NCBI GenBank assembly: GCA_026075535.2
Contig: AP026541.1
Coordinates: 11,842,001 to 11,906,000 of the forward strand
DNA length: 64,000 nt
Source of the DNA: Tricholoma matsutake
Lineage: Eukaryota > Basidiomycota > Agaricomycetes > Agaricales > Tricholomataceae
Direction of reading: 5' to 3'
Shown here piece by piece: positions 52,381-62,722 of this stretch (position 1 is the stretch's first letter; every line of letters starts with the position of its first letter). A program made the translations under genes and the position numbers. A model generated the notes under the pieces. The model searched no databases, was not told where the DNA came from, and worked only from the letters and a program-made list of their open reading frames with translations.

Positions 52381-53857
52381 GTTTAACTAGAGACAACAAT
52401 GAACCCAATGAGGAGGAGAACATGACCCAGCACCCAGCCCTGCCATTGCGAGCCTCTGCTTGCATGGGGGATTGTGGGTGCTAACAGCAATGACAAGGAC
52501 ACCAACAACAGGAGGTTGCATGGCTACAGCTGACAACAACAATGACAGGAAGGGTGGGGTTGATGATGATATGGCTCCCCACCTCTCTGCACATGTACAA
52601 AACATATGTTGTGATCCTGCACATCTCTACTCAACTTCCAACCAGACCACTGCCTTAGCTGCTTTTGCCACTTTTTGTGCTTTCTGTGCTTTTGCTGCCT
52701 TCCATGTTGCACTGTTCACTTTCAGCAAGTGCTGCTGTATATCAAGTATGGAAACCTCCATACCATCCAATGGTTTGTGCACCACCAATAGCTGCTTATC
52801 CCCCCAGAGATAGCCAATATGCACCCAGCCTGTGCTTTCCAACAATCATGCGCTTTCTGGTGATTGTTGCACTTTGGTGTTATTTGGCAGCACACAGCAC
52901 ACAACCATGGTCTGGACAAATACCCGATTGCTATCACATCAATGCCGCAGAAAACTGAAGTGTACAGCCCCAGAACAAGAGCACAAGACCCAGAGGCACA
53001 TCAAAAGTGGAAATAGCCCCTGATCAATTTGCAGTCAGACTATACCCTGCATAGGTTTATTAGTTGCAGAAGTACATCATGTGGAAAAACCTTACATTCC
53101 TTGCAGATGGAACTTACAAATGTGTTGCATTTTTCATTTCTTCTATCTCCTTTTTATATAGTTTTTGTGACATAAAAACCTTGTAACTATGCAAAATAAA
53201 AAAAAGAGATTTTCCCCCACTTAGTTTGATATTGCTACCTGCATCATTGTTCATCATTGTGCTTTTGTATAACACCTTCATATAGCCACATTGCACATCA
53301 TTGTGCTTTTTCGATTCATTACACTTTTTCCTGATATATCAAGTACAGGTTATAGTGGATTCTGCATAACCTTGCACAAGTCATATTGTGTCTCCCCTTC
53401 CTATCTTGTATTCTGCATTCTACTGCACTATTGCACAAATCTTTGATTGTTTTGTTGCATCTTGGAGGATGATCCGAGGCCTCTTAATTGAACCTTCACA
53501 TCTCAAACATGCCTGCAGACATAGGTGTTGTGTTTTGTTTGGGTTGAACTCAACATTGAGTATCAACTGGAGTCATCAACAAACACACACAGGAGGGGTG
53601 GGAACAATGAATGCACACAAGACAATGACAAGCACATGACCCATCCAACACCCACACCAACCCCACTGCCAACCCCAATGATGCCAAATGACCCAACAGC
53701 TGAAGAGGGGTCCTTGCAGTCCTTGCCTGGACCTGGACCTGTAAATGTGGTCCGGTCCACCTGCCAGCTGGACATGGACCAGACCTATGAGGTTTGGACC
53801 TGGTTTGGACCCAGTTCAGGTGGTCCTGACTTGGACCTTGGACAGTGTAATTGTATC

Positions 53858-54197
53858 GAGTGATACAGGTTCAGTGGATGCCATTGAACACTCTCTATAT
53901 ATGTACCCACTAAGTAATAAATGAATACACTACACAGCATAAAACATGGGCCAATTTACCCAGGTAAGTTTTTTTCTTTTCCTATTTCATTCTAACTAAT
54001 ATATATTTTCATCTATTTAGGTTTTTGAATATGTTGCAATGACACAATGAGCTCAAAACAAGCCAAAATATGGCAACTGCAACTGCAGGAGACCCATGAC
54101 ACCCAGGCAAACACAGCACCCCCACCACTGCCATGAGCCACTGCTTGTGGGGTAGGGAGGGGTGCTACTGAGAGAAGGTGATGGGGAGGGGGGGATG
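53858..54197 (+). mobile_element. fragment of another intron/hairpin unit (g), cut by gypsy B
   Basis: GGGCCAATTTACCCAG precedes GTAAGTTTTTTTC; a CTAACTAAT branch-like site and TCTATTTAG acceptor follow (intron about 53963-54021). A GAGCCACTGCTTGTGG hairpin lies at about 54132. Only half of the expected palindrome is recognisable. The gypsy LTR begins at 54198. Confidence 0.5.
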
Positions 54198-54632
54198 TGT
54201 AAGGGGACTAGGGGGGACTTGGGGGGGTGCCCTGTGTGTTTCTCCTATTTTTTACATTTGTCCTATATTTTTCCTCACTTCATTTCCTTCTATTCTTCAT
54301 TTTCTATGATTTTTCCTTATTTTATTACTAATTTCCCTTTCTATCACATTTGTGCATGTTGACAGTTTTATATTTAGAGGCAGAGCACCCCTTCTGACAT
54401 CTACCCCTTGGTATCATGTCATTCAGTGGCCTTGATCTGCCTATCTCCACCTTTTCTATTTTTAGATTATTATTTGATTTTTGCAGTCTTCACATATATT
54501 GGGCATTGGCAAAGGGGTCCTCAGAGTTTCTCTTTGGATTTCTCTTTGCTAGGTGCACCTCCAATCCCTGTAATATGTAGTATAATTTTAACTTCAGATT
54601 TCCCTTTGCTAGAGGTTGAGGTTGCCCTTACA
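54198..54632 (+). repeat. 5' LTR of gypsy copy B
   Basis: TGTAAGGGGACTAGGGGG to GTTGCCCTTACA, then the interior start GTAGAAAACTCTCTCC as in copy A. Confidence 0.88.
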
Positions 54633-54796
54633 GTAGAAAACTCTCTCCTAAGGCTTGAAATTGTGAACGTGCTGCCCAAGATAGGCAGTTATGGAGTGGA
54701 CAATGCTTCCCAAAGCTCCACAGACTCCCTACACACCATTCCCGATAGTCCCACCTTTAGTGCACCCCCATTTTTGCCTAATGTGCCCCTAGTGCC

Positions 54797-55851
54797 ATGG
54801 ATGCATCAGAGTGCCTTGTTGTGCTTTAAAGTGACATTACTGGAATACATGCACAAATTGATTTGCTTAAATCTATGATCAAAAACTTTGGCAGAACCCT
54901 TCAGACTAGCTCCATGACCAATATTCCCCCTATTGTGACTCCAAGCATGCCCAACAATGATGCACTGTCCAACATGCCTACTAAGGAGTGCACCCAGATC
55001 AAACCATCCCCCCCCCCAAATCAGTCTCCAGTCATATCAATTCATCAACGATGCTGCAAAAATCTATTGGGCCTTCACATACATGAAATCTGAATGCACC
55101 TATCTCTATGTGGACTGTATTCTGCACCAAACTAAAGAGCTTGGTTCTCTACCTTTCTCCACTTGGGGTGACTTTCAAGCAGAGTTTGTATGCCACTTTT
55201 ATTCCCTCAATGAGCACCACTGAGCAGTGACATGGCTCAAGTCATCCTCTTACCATCATGCACGTCGATCCATGGATGATTATATGGATGAGTTTAAGGA
55301 TTTGGTGGACATGGCAGGATATGGGAGTGAGCTACCAGTGGTGGTGAAGTTCTGACAGGGCCTCAATTGAGAAATTCAGGACCAGATTGCACAGATGTGG
55401 GAAGGGCGCCTGGCGGATGATGATATCTATGCTTGGTATGAAGATGCTTTACTCTGTGATGAGAACCGACTCACAAATGTGGCGTTTAATGCTGCATTCC
55501 ATGCTCCAACTACCACTCATGTGCCCTACACCTTCAATTGAACCCTTCCCCACCATATCTCCATTTCTGTCCATCAGACTGCTGCACCAGCCATCAATGT
55601 CCCAGTACCTTGATGTGGCCCACAGCCATGTGCATAGGTTGAATCTCTGCTACTGCTGTGGGGAAACTGGGCACATGGCCAGAGCATGTCCCCATCATTA
55701 GGATATCCGCATGCTCACCCCCAAGGGGTGAGATGAACTCCTCCAAGACTTGTTGGCACTTGTAGATGTTGAGGAAGCGAAGGATCAAGTTGCAGAGGAG
55801 GTTAAGCTGGAAGTTGTAGAGGAGCAGGATTTTCCTATTCACAGCGAGTGA
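54797..55851 (+). pseudogene. gypsy copy B gag
   Basis: MDASECLVVL then a stop; frames shift before SMIKNFGRTLQ. Matches copy A gag along its length: YWAFTYMKSECTYLYVD, STWGDFQAEFVCHF (CAA present where A has TGA), MDDYMDEFKDLVDMAGYG, and a knuckle CYCCGETGHMARAC. Multiple stops and shifts. Ends HSE-stop at 55849-55851, overlapping the pol frame. Confidence 0.85.
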
Positions 55852-58800
55852 ATCATACACCCTCACTGCCTGTCTATAACCGCTTTGAAGTCTTGTCAGT
55901 TGAATCCCTGGAGAATGAATCCATTTCTGTGACTGCTCCCCTCTCTGACCCTTCGAAGTTGGCTAAAGACGTACCTGCTCTCCCCATCTCTCCTTCTACT
56001 CCACATCCCAAAATTAAATCATGGGAGCGTAAACTACCATGCAAGTATATTGTGGCATCCACTCCCTCTGCACATTCCTTAAACCTAGCCATCGAACTGC
56101 AGATGACTGACACTGGACAGATACTCGGTGTCTCTGCACTCCTGGACTCTGGTGCGACTGGTCTCTTCATCGATTCCCATCTGGTACAACAACATCGTCT
56201 AAATACTCGCTCACTCTCATGTCCGATACCTGTATATAACGTGGATGGGTCCCCAAATGAAGCTGGTGCCATCCGAGAGGTTGCAGACCTGGTTCTCCAT
56301 TACAAAGATCATAGTGAGCGTGCCCTTTTTGCTGTCACTCAATTAGGAAAGCAAAAGGCGATTTTGGGATATCCATGGCTTCGAGACCATAACCCAGAGG
56401 TCGACTGGCGCACCGGGGAGGTTACCATGAGCCGATGTCCATCCCGCTGTCGGACGTGTTTCACAGAAGCCAGGCAAGAACATCGTGGACAGAAGGCGGC
56501 AATACGACGAACTCAGAAGTGTCATGCTGGACCCCTGCCTATACCTGAAGTGGAGTTGGAAGGGGTTCCTGATCTGATGCTTATAAGGGCAACCTAAGCC
56601 TCTAGCAAAGGGAAATCCGAAGTTAAAATTATGCTACATAATACAGGGATTGGGGGCGCACCTAGCAAAGGGAAATCCGAAGAGAAAACTCTAAGGATCC
56701 CCTTGCTGATGCCCAGTATATGTGAAGACAACAAAAATCAAATATAACCTAAAAATAGAAAAAGGCGGAGATAGGTGGATCAAGGCCGCCGAATGACATC
56801 ATACCAAGGGGTATGTGTCGGAAGGGGTACTCCGCCTCTAAATATAAAAGTGTCAACATGTACAAACATGATAGCAAGGGAAAATTAGTAATAAAATCCG
56901 GAAAAATCATAGAAAATGAAGAATAGAAGGAAATGAGGTGGGGAAAAATATAGGATGAACATAAAAAATAGGAAAAACACACAGGGCACCCCCCTAGTCC
57001 CCTTACAATGCTGGACTTGGATGATGATGATGAGGAGCCAGAGGAAGTGGAGGAAGGTGATCGGATCTTCTACACTGTGATTTGTCCATTGCATGAGGTG
57101 TGTGCTACATTGAACATATCCCAATGCCTTGCTGAGGCCTTCCACAAAAACAATGCTGCTAAATCCTCTACTAATTCCTTACTCCCTCATCTCCATGAGT
57201 TTGGAGACATGTTCTCCAAGGAATTGTTCGACTCTCTCCCTGTGTGCAAGCCATGGGATCATGCAATCAAACTCACCCCCGGTGCAACCCCTTCATCCTG
57301 CAAGGTCTATCCTCTCTCTCCTGAAGAGCAATGACAGCTTGACCAGTTCATCGACGAACACCTGGCCTCTGGACATATTTGACTATCAAAATCACCCATG
57401 GCCTCTCCCTTTTTTTTTGTCAAGAAGAAGGATGGCTCACTTTGACCAGTTCAAGCTCAACGACATCACAGTCAAAAATTGCTACCCACTACCTCTCATC
57501 TCTGAGCTCGTGAGCCAGCTCCATGGAGCCCAATACTTCACTAAGCTCAACGTCCATTGGGGCCACAATAATGTGAGGATAAAGGAGGGAGATGAGTGGA
57601 AGGCAGCCTTTCATACCAACCATGGTCTTATTGAACTGCTTGTCATGTTCTTTGGCCTTACTAATAGTTCTGCCACCTTTCAGACCATGATGAATGACAT
57701 ATTCCACAACCTCATCCTCAAAGGCATTGTTTGTATCTATCTCAATGACATCCTCATCTTCACTCACACAGTGGCAGAGCACCATCGCATCACACACCTC
57801 ATCCTAGAATGAATGTGACAGTACAAACTCTACCTTCATCAGGACAAGTGTGAGTTTGAGAAGACCAAGATCAAGTACCTCGGCCTGATTATCTCAGAGG
57901 GTCAGGTGGAGATGGATCCTATCAAGGTGAATGGGGTCATGGCTTGGCTGATGCCCATGAACAAGAAAGAGGTGCAGTCTTTCCTGGGCTTCATCAATTT
58001 CTATCAGCGTTTTATCAAGGATTTCTCACATCATCCATGACCACTGTTTGACTTGACAGGAAAGGAGGCATGGAGGTGGGATAATGCACAACAGGAGGCA
58101 CTTGAAAAGCTTAAGGAGATGGTCACTTCCACTCCCATTCTTACCTTTGCTGATAATTCACCCCCTTTTCATGTAGAAGCCAACAGTTCTGACTTTGCGA
58201 CGGGCACTGTCTCAGCAGTCTCTGGAGGACCAGAAGTGGCATCCTGTTGCATTGTACTCCAAAAGCCTTAGTGCTGTGGAGAAAAACTATGAGATCCATG
58301 ACAAGGAGATGTTGGTGATAATGCATGCACTTGAGGAGTGGCAACACTTTCTCGAGGGTGCCCAACACAAGGTGGAAATTTGGACAGATCACAAGAATCT
58401 CAAGTACTTTATGATGGCCAAGAAATTGAACTGTCATCAAGCTCATTGGTCCCTGTATCTATCCAGATTTGACCTCTCCTTGCACTACTGTCCAGGTCAC
58501 AGCATGGGGAAGACTGATGCCCTCTCCCAATGTACAGACCATAGGGATGGTAGTGATGACAATCAAAACATTGTGTTGTTGCAGCCAGACCTGTTCACCA
58601 TCCAGGCATTGGAAGGCATTGCACCCCAGGGTGAGGAGCGGGACATCCTACATGACATTTGTTGCACAAACCATAGCAGTTTACACAAGGATGTTGTTGC
58701 CAAAGCTGTTAAAGAACTGAGGAAGGGATCCACCCTTTCCTTGCATGTGGCAGAGTGGGCTGAAAAGGAGGACTTGTTGTATTTCAGGGATCACATCTAT

Positions 58801-60165
58801 GTCCCCAATGACCCAGAGCTTTGCTGGTGCATCATATCCCAACACCATGACTCACAGATTGCTGGTCATCCTGGATGCTGGAAGACCTTGGAGCTCACCT
58901 CAGGAAATTATTGGTGGCCACAAATGTCACAGCTCATTGGTCAGTATTGTCATACTTGTGACCTTTGCTTATGTACCAAGATTCATCATCACAAACCCAT
59001 TGGCAAGCTACACCCTCTTCCTGTTCCAGAGAGTCATTGGGATGTTGTCAGTGTTGACTTTGTGGTGGAGTTGCCAGAGTTGAATGGGTTTGATGCAGTG
59101 ATGTGAACAGTTGATTCAGTGGGAAAACACACTTACTTCATTCCCACTCACACCACTGTCAGCACCCTGGGTGCCACCCAACTCTATCTCCACCACATGT
59201 GGAAATTACATGGACTTCCTGGTGCTTTCCTCTCTGACCATGGCCCTCAGTTCATGGCAAGGTTCACTCATGAGCTGTACCGACTTCTGGGGATCAAACT
59301 CCTGGCTTCAACCGCCTATTATCCACAAACTGACAGCCAGACTGAGTGAGTCAACCAGGAACTGGAGCAGTACATCCACATCTTTGTCCATGAGCACCAG
59401 GACAATTGGGACGATCTTCTCTCCTTGGCTGAGTTTGGATACAACAACCATGTCCATGCTTCCACTCAACAGACCCCTTTCCTCTTAGACACTGGATGGC
59501 ATCCATGCATGGGATTTAAACCTCACCAAACTCCCTCACACATCGAGACAGTGAATGAGTTCACCAAACACATGCATGATAGCTTGGAGGAGGCAAAGGC
59601 AGCCTTAGTGAAGGTGACAGACAACATGGCATGCTTTTATAACCAATGTCATTCTCTGACCCCTCAGTACAAGGTTGGTGATCAAGTTTATCTTGACTCC
59701 CATGACATCTCCACTACACATCCATCCAAGAAACTTGCTCATCGCTTTCTGGGACCTTTCCCCATTGTCAAGTGTGTTGGAATGCATGCCTATCATCTAT
59801 GCCTCCCAGCCTCCATGTCCAGACTTCACCCAGTCTTCCATGTCATCAAACTCCTTCCAGCTCCCCCAGATCCATTCCTGGGATGCCATTCACATCCACC
59901 ACCACCACCTACAGTGATTGAGGGAGAACCCCAGTACAAAGTTGAGTTGATCTTGGACAGCTGGTTGCATTGAGGAAAACTCCAGTATTTGGTGCACTGG
60001 AAGGGTTATGGGTATGAGGAGAACTCATGGGTCGAAGAGTCTGATGTGAATGCCCCTTGGTTAGTCAAGGAATTCCACTGATGGCACACTGCTGCACCAT
60101 GTTGCATTCAAGTCACTGACTTTGGTCATATGCAATTTCAAATGCATCAGGGTGGTGCATCTTAG
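55848..60165 (+). pseudogene. gypsy copy B pol
   Basis: Starts in the protease frame (no ATG; 55848 GTG overlaps the gag stop) and runs open to the solo LTR: DSGATGLFIDSHLV protease is intact. After the LTR: RT (YPLPLISELVSQLHGA, TKLNVHWGHNN, YLNDILIFTH, so Asn in the YxDD box), RNase H (VEANSSDFATGTV), integrase (CHTCDLCLCTK, VDFVVELPE, SDHGPQF), chromodomain ([15 protein letters not shown]). Stops at Q-stop-QLDQ, I-stop-LSK, LE-stop-M-stop-QYK, QTE-stop-VNQ and WLH-stop-GKL coincide with Arg codons in copy A or the family. Confidence 0.88.
56582..57007 (-). mobile_element. solo LTR nested in gypsy copy B pol
   Basis: 426 bp, reverse to its host element, flanked by perfect ATGCT (56577-56581 and 57008-57012). 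Close to copy A's LTRs and CpG-containing, so young. It interrupts pol between the protease and the RT. Confidence 0.93.
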
Positions 60166-60176
60166 AGAGGGGGTGA
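60163..60176 (+). promoter_or_regulatory. polypurine tract of gypsy copy B
   Basis: TAGAGAGGGGGTGA directly before the 3' LTR, identical in copy A. Confidence 0.75.
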
Positions 60177-60538
60177 TGTAAGGGGACTAGGGGATGCCTG
60201 TGTGTTTTTTCTATTTTTTATGTTTGTGCTATATTTTTCCTCACTTTACTTCCTCCTATTCTTCATTTTCTATGATTTTTCCTTATTTTATTACTAATTT
60301 TCCCTTCTATCACATTTGTGCATGTTGACAGTTTTATATTTAGAGGCGGAGCACCCTTCCAACATCTACCCCTTGGTATGATGTCATTTGGTGGCCTTGA
60401 TCTGCCTATCTCCGCCTTTTCTATTTTTAGATTATTATTTGATTTTTGCAGTCTTCACATATACTGGGCATTGGCAAAGGGGTCCTCAGAGTTTTCTCTT
60501 TGGATTTCCCTTTGCTAGAGGCTGAGGTTGCCCTTATA
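60177..60538 (+). repeat. 3' LTR of gypsy copy B
   Basis: TGTAAGGGGACTAGGGG to GTTGCCCTTATA, 362 bp; about 70 bp shorter than the 5' LTR owing to deletions. Confidence 0.88.
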
Positions 60539-60836
60539 GTTGTCAATGATGTAGATAATGAATAATGAATATCTCTACACTGGGTGCATGTGGGAAGTAT
60601 GGAAGAAGGTACTTCTAAAAGTTTTATCATGATTCTCTTCAAGTATTTTGGCAGAATTGTACTGATTTAAGATACTACTCAACTATCATTATAATACTGG
60701 TGACCTTGGTATGATACTGACAAGTCACAAAATACTTCATTGGAATTAACTTAGAGTTTTTAGAAGTCCCATTAGGATACTTACTCAATACTTCACTCAG
60801 TATATGAAACCAGATCAACATGCACATCAGGATGGA

Positions 60837-61562
60837 CAGGTTTTCAAGTAAACTGAAGATCTTGCTGAAAACAATAGTTTTGGTCATGTTTCTGAAATTA
60901 CTAATTTCAGGTCACCTGAAACTATGGTGCACCAGGCCTAGTCACCACTCCTTTTGTACAATGGAAATAGCCAGGTCAAAATTTCCTATTTTTACTATTC
61001 CTCTGGTAAAAATGCTTCTTTTGGCAAGGGGATATGATTCTCCAGATGGATTTTGATTTGGACAAAAATTGACTGAGATATGAATTTTTCTGACTATGAG
61101 TTTGGCCAGATGATGTAATACCTTCTCAATAGGGAAAGTACATAATGTACATTGACCAAAAATGGATTTACCCATGCAACACCCACGTTATTATGTGAGG
61201 CCTTACGTCTTTTAATTGAAAAATATCTATGCAAGAGGATTGGTCTGCTGAGCTCTGGGTGCTCTGAGCATGCTCTGCAGCCACACATACACAAAATTTT
61301 GCCCATAAAAGCTGAAGTAATGTGCAATGAAACTAAAAGACATTGTGCATTCACTATTTACTGCAATTGTGTCTGATTCCCAGCCAGTATGGTTCAGTGC
61401 AAAAAGAAAAAACATTGTCAGGCAGATTTGGCCACTGTACAAAAGTAGTGGTGACTAGGCCTGGTGCACCATAGGAAGACCTAGTTTCAGGTCACCTGAA
61501 AGAAACAATTTCAGTATTGTGATTGTTTCCGGCAAGATTTTCAGTTGATCCGAAAACTTGCT
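60837..61562. mobile_element. MITE with terminal inverted repeats of about 115 bp
   Basis: Outer arms: CAGGTTTTCAAGTAAACTG at the left against GATCCGAAAACTTG at the right, imperfect. Inner arms: CTATGGTGCACCAGGCCTAG (about 60924) and its exact complement (about 61455-61475). A TTTCAGGTCACCTGAAA palindrome lies in each arm (60905 and 61480). The centre has no coding capacity. Target duplication not clear. Confidence 0.65.
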
Positions 61563-62722
61563 GCTCCCGATGTGATGTCATCTGTTCATATTATATTGAT
61601 ATGTCAGCATCGGACCCTTGCACAAACGTCAAACAAACGTTCCATAGAAAACGTCAAATGTCGATCTCACTCCAACCTTGAAGCGACTCGTGCTGCGCGT
61701 TCGAGCTGAGTCACGGTCTTGGTGATGGATATAATCTAGATTACGATGCAGTTTCTCGTACAGGCAATGGGTGTCCGTTATCGTAGTGTTAGCCACAGAC
61801 ACGGAGGATGATTGCATATGCACGAGATTGTAAAGGATTTGGAAGCCTTGCAAGGGACAACACCGCCATGATAAGTTACTCCTAATGCTACCTTCAGATC
61901 CAATATCCAATTCGTCAGAGGCTGTAGAAGTGATCTTCCATCAGTTACGAGGCATACACTAGGCTCTGCTACATACATATCACTCCCAGTTCTCCGCCCT
62001 CCCGGCAAAGAACATGGTCCATGGTGGCCTAGCGGCGTCTCTGTGCTCATCTTACTTTACACCGGAACGATGGCAGACGATGACAGACTGAGACTTCGTG
62101 CGAACACCGCCCGATCAGATCTAGGTCAATCTGTTCCACCCATACTGTGGTGTCGGGGGGCGTGGGACATGAGTGTACTTATAGGCTTCTGTCTTCTTCT
62201 ATGGCAATGGCGATGGTCCAGGCGTGCAGGTGCGGATGAAGCCCAGAAGTGGTTGACTATGAGAGTTCTATCGTCTCTGATACGGGACCCAACAGTGATT
62301 GCGGGCTGGTTGTGGATGCAGGTCACGTTTGCTCGTGGTCGTGCTGAACACAGGAGAGGCGAGAGTACTTACTCTGGTAGGGTTTCTAAGTCTGGGCGAA
62401 CCTACCTAGTAACTCCAGATACGTAACACATCGATATCGATAACCGCTCGGCCAATGATAATCGCGACTCGGACCAATGTGTTAGCACGTGACATCGGCA
62501 AACTTATGATTATTATTAAGTAATATATAATTTTGGGTTCGTCGTCACTCCGATGCTCCAACGCCCTAATAACATGCGAAAATTCAATTGTTCAAAGCGG
62601 AAACGTCCCTCGTTTCCTTCTCTTCCCCTCGATCCTGCTACAATTCTATCATAGAGTACACCATTGTCAGTCTCAAGCCCTTGCTATTGCTTCTACTAAA
62701 TGATAGAGACATCTATAGCGTT
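61563..62722. other. intergenic, host-like, no gene recognised
   Basis: CpG content returns to host level. Frames at 62043-62426 (plus) and 61629-61910 (minus) are open but show no family feature or intron structure. The 3' part should hold the promoter of the 62.7-kb gene. Confidence 0.4.

Larger units (their letters stand above)
51680..53849 (+). mobile_element. hAT-like non-autonomous element (e) with perfect 8-bp duplication
   Basis: Ends TACACTGTCCAAGGTC (left) and its complement GACCTTGGACAGTGTA-like at 53849, flanked by ATTGTATC at 51672-51679 and 53850-53857. Subterminals are rich in GGTCCTGATCC and CCTGGACCTGG motifs. Inside, on plus: TATA-like box (51922-51933), tandem repeat of about 78-bp hairpin units (52020-52260), 33-nt perfect palindrome (52290-52322), intron (52327-52380), hairpin at 52445, then weak ORFs. 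No transposase. Length 2170 bp. Confidence 0.87.
54198..60538 (+). mobile_element. old chromodomain Ty3/gypsy retrotransposon, copy B
   Basis: Same family as copy A. 5' LTR 54198-54632, gag, pol, chromodomain, polypurine tract, 3' LTR 60177-60538. It contains a solo LTR (56582-57007) in reverse orientation. No matching 5-bp duplication is visible (GGATG left, GTTGT right). Most of it shows heavy C-to-T and G-to-A change at former CpG sites. The part from about 55.7 to 56.58 kb is much closer to copy A. Confidence 0.93.

Noticed and set aside
62043..62426. 127-codon plus-strand ORF
   Set aside because: No domain, no codon or intron support; left as intergenic.
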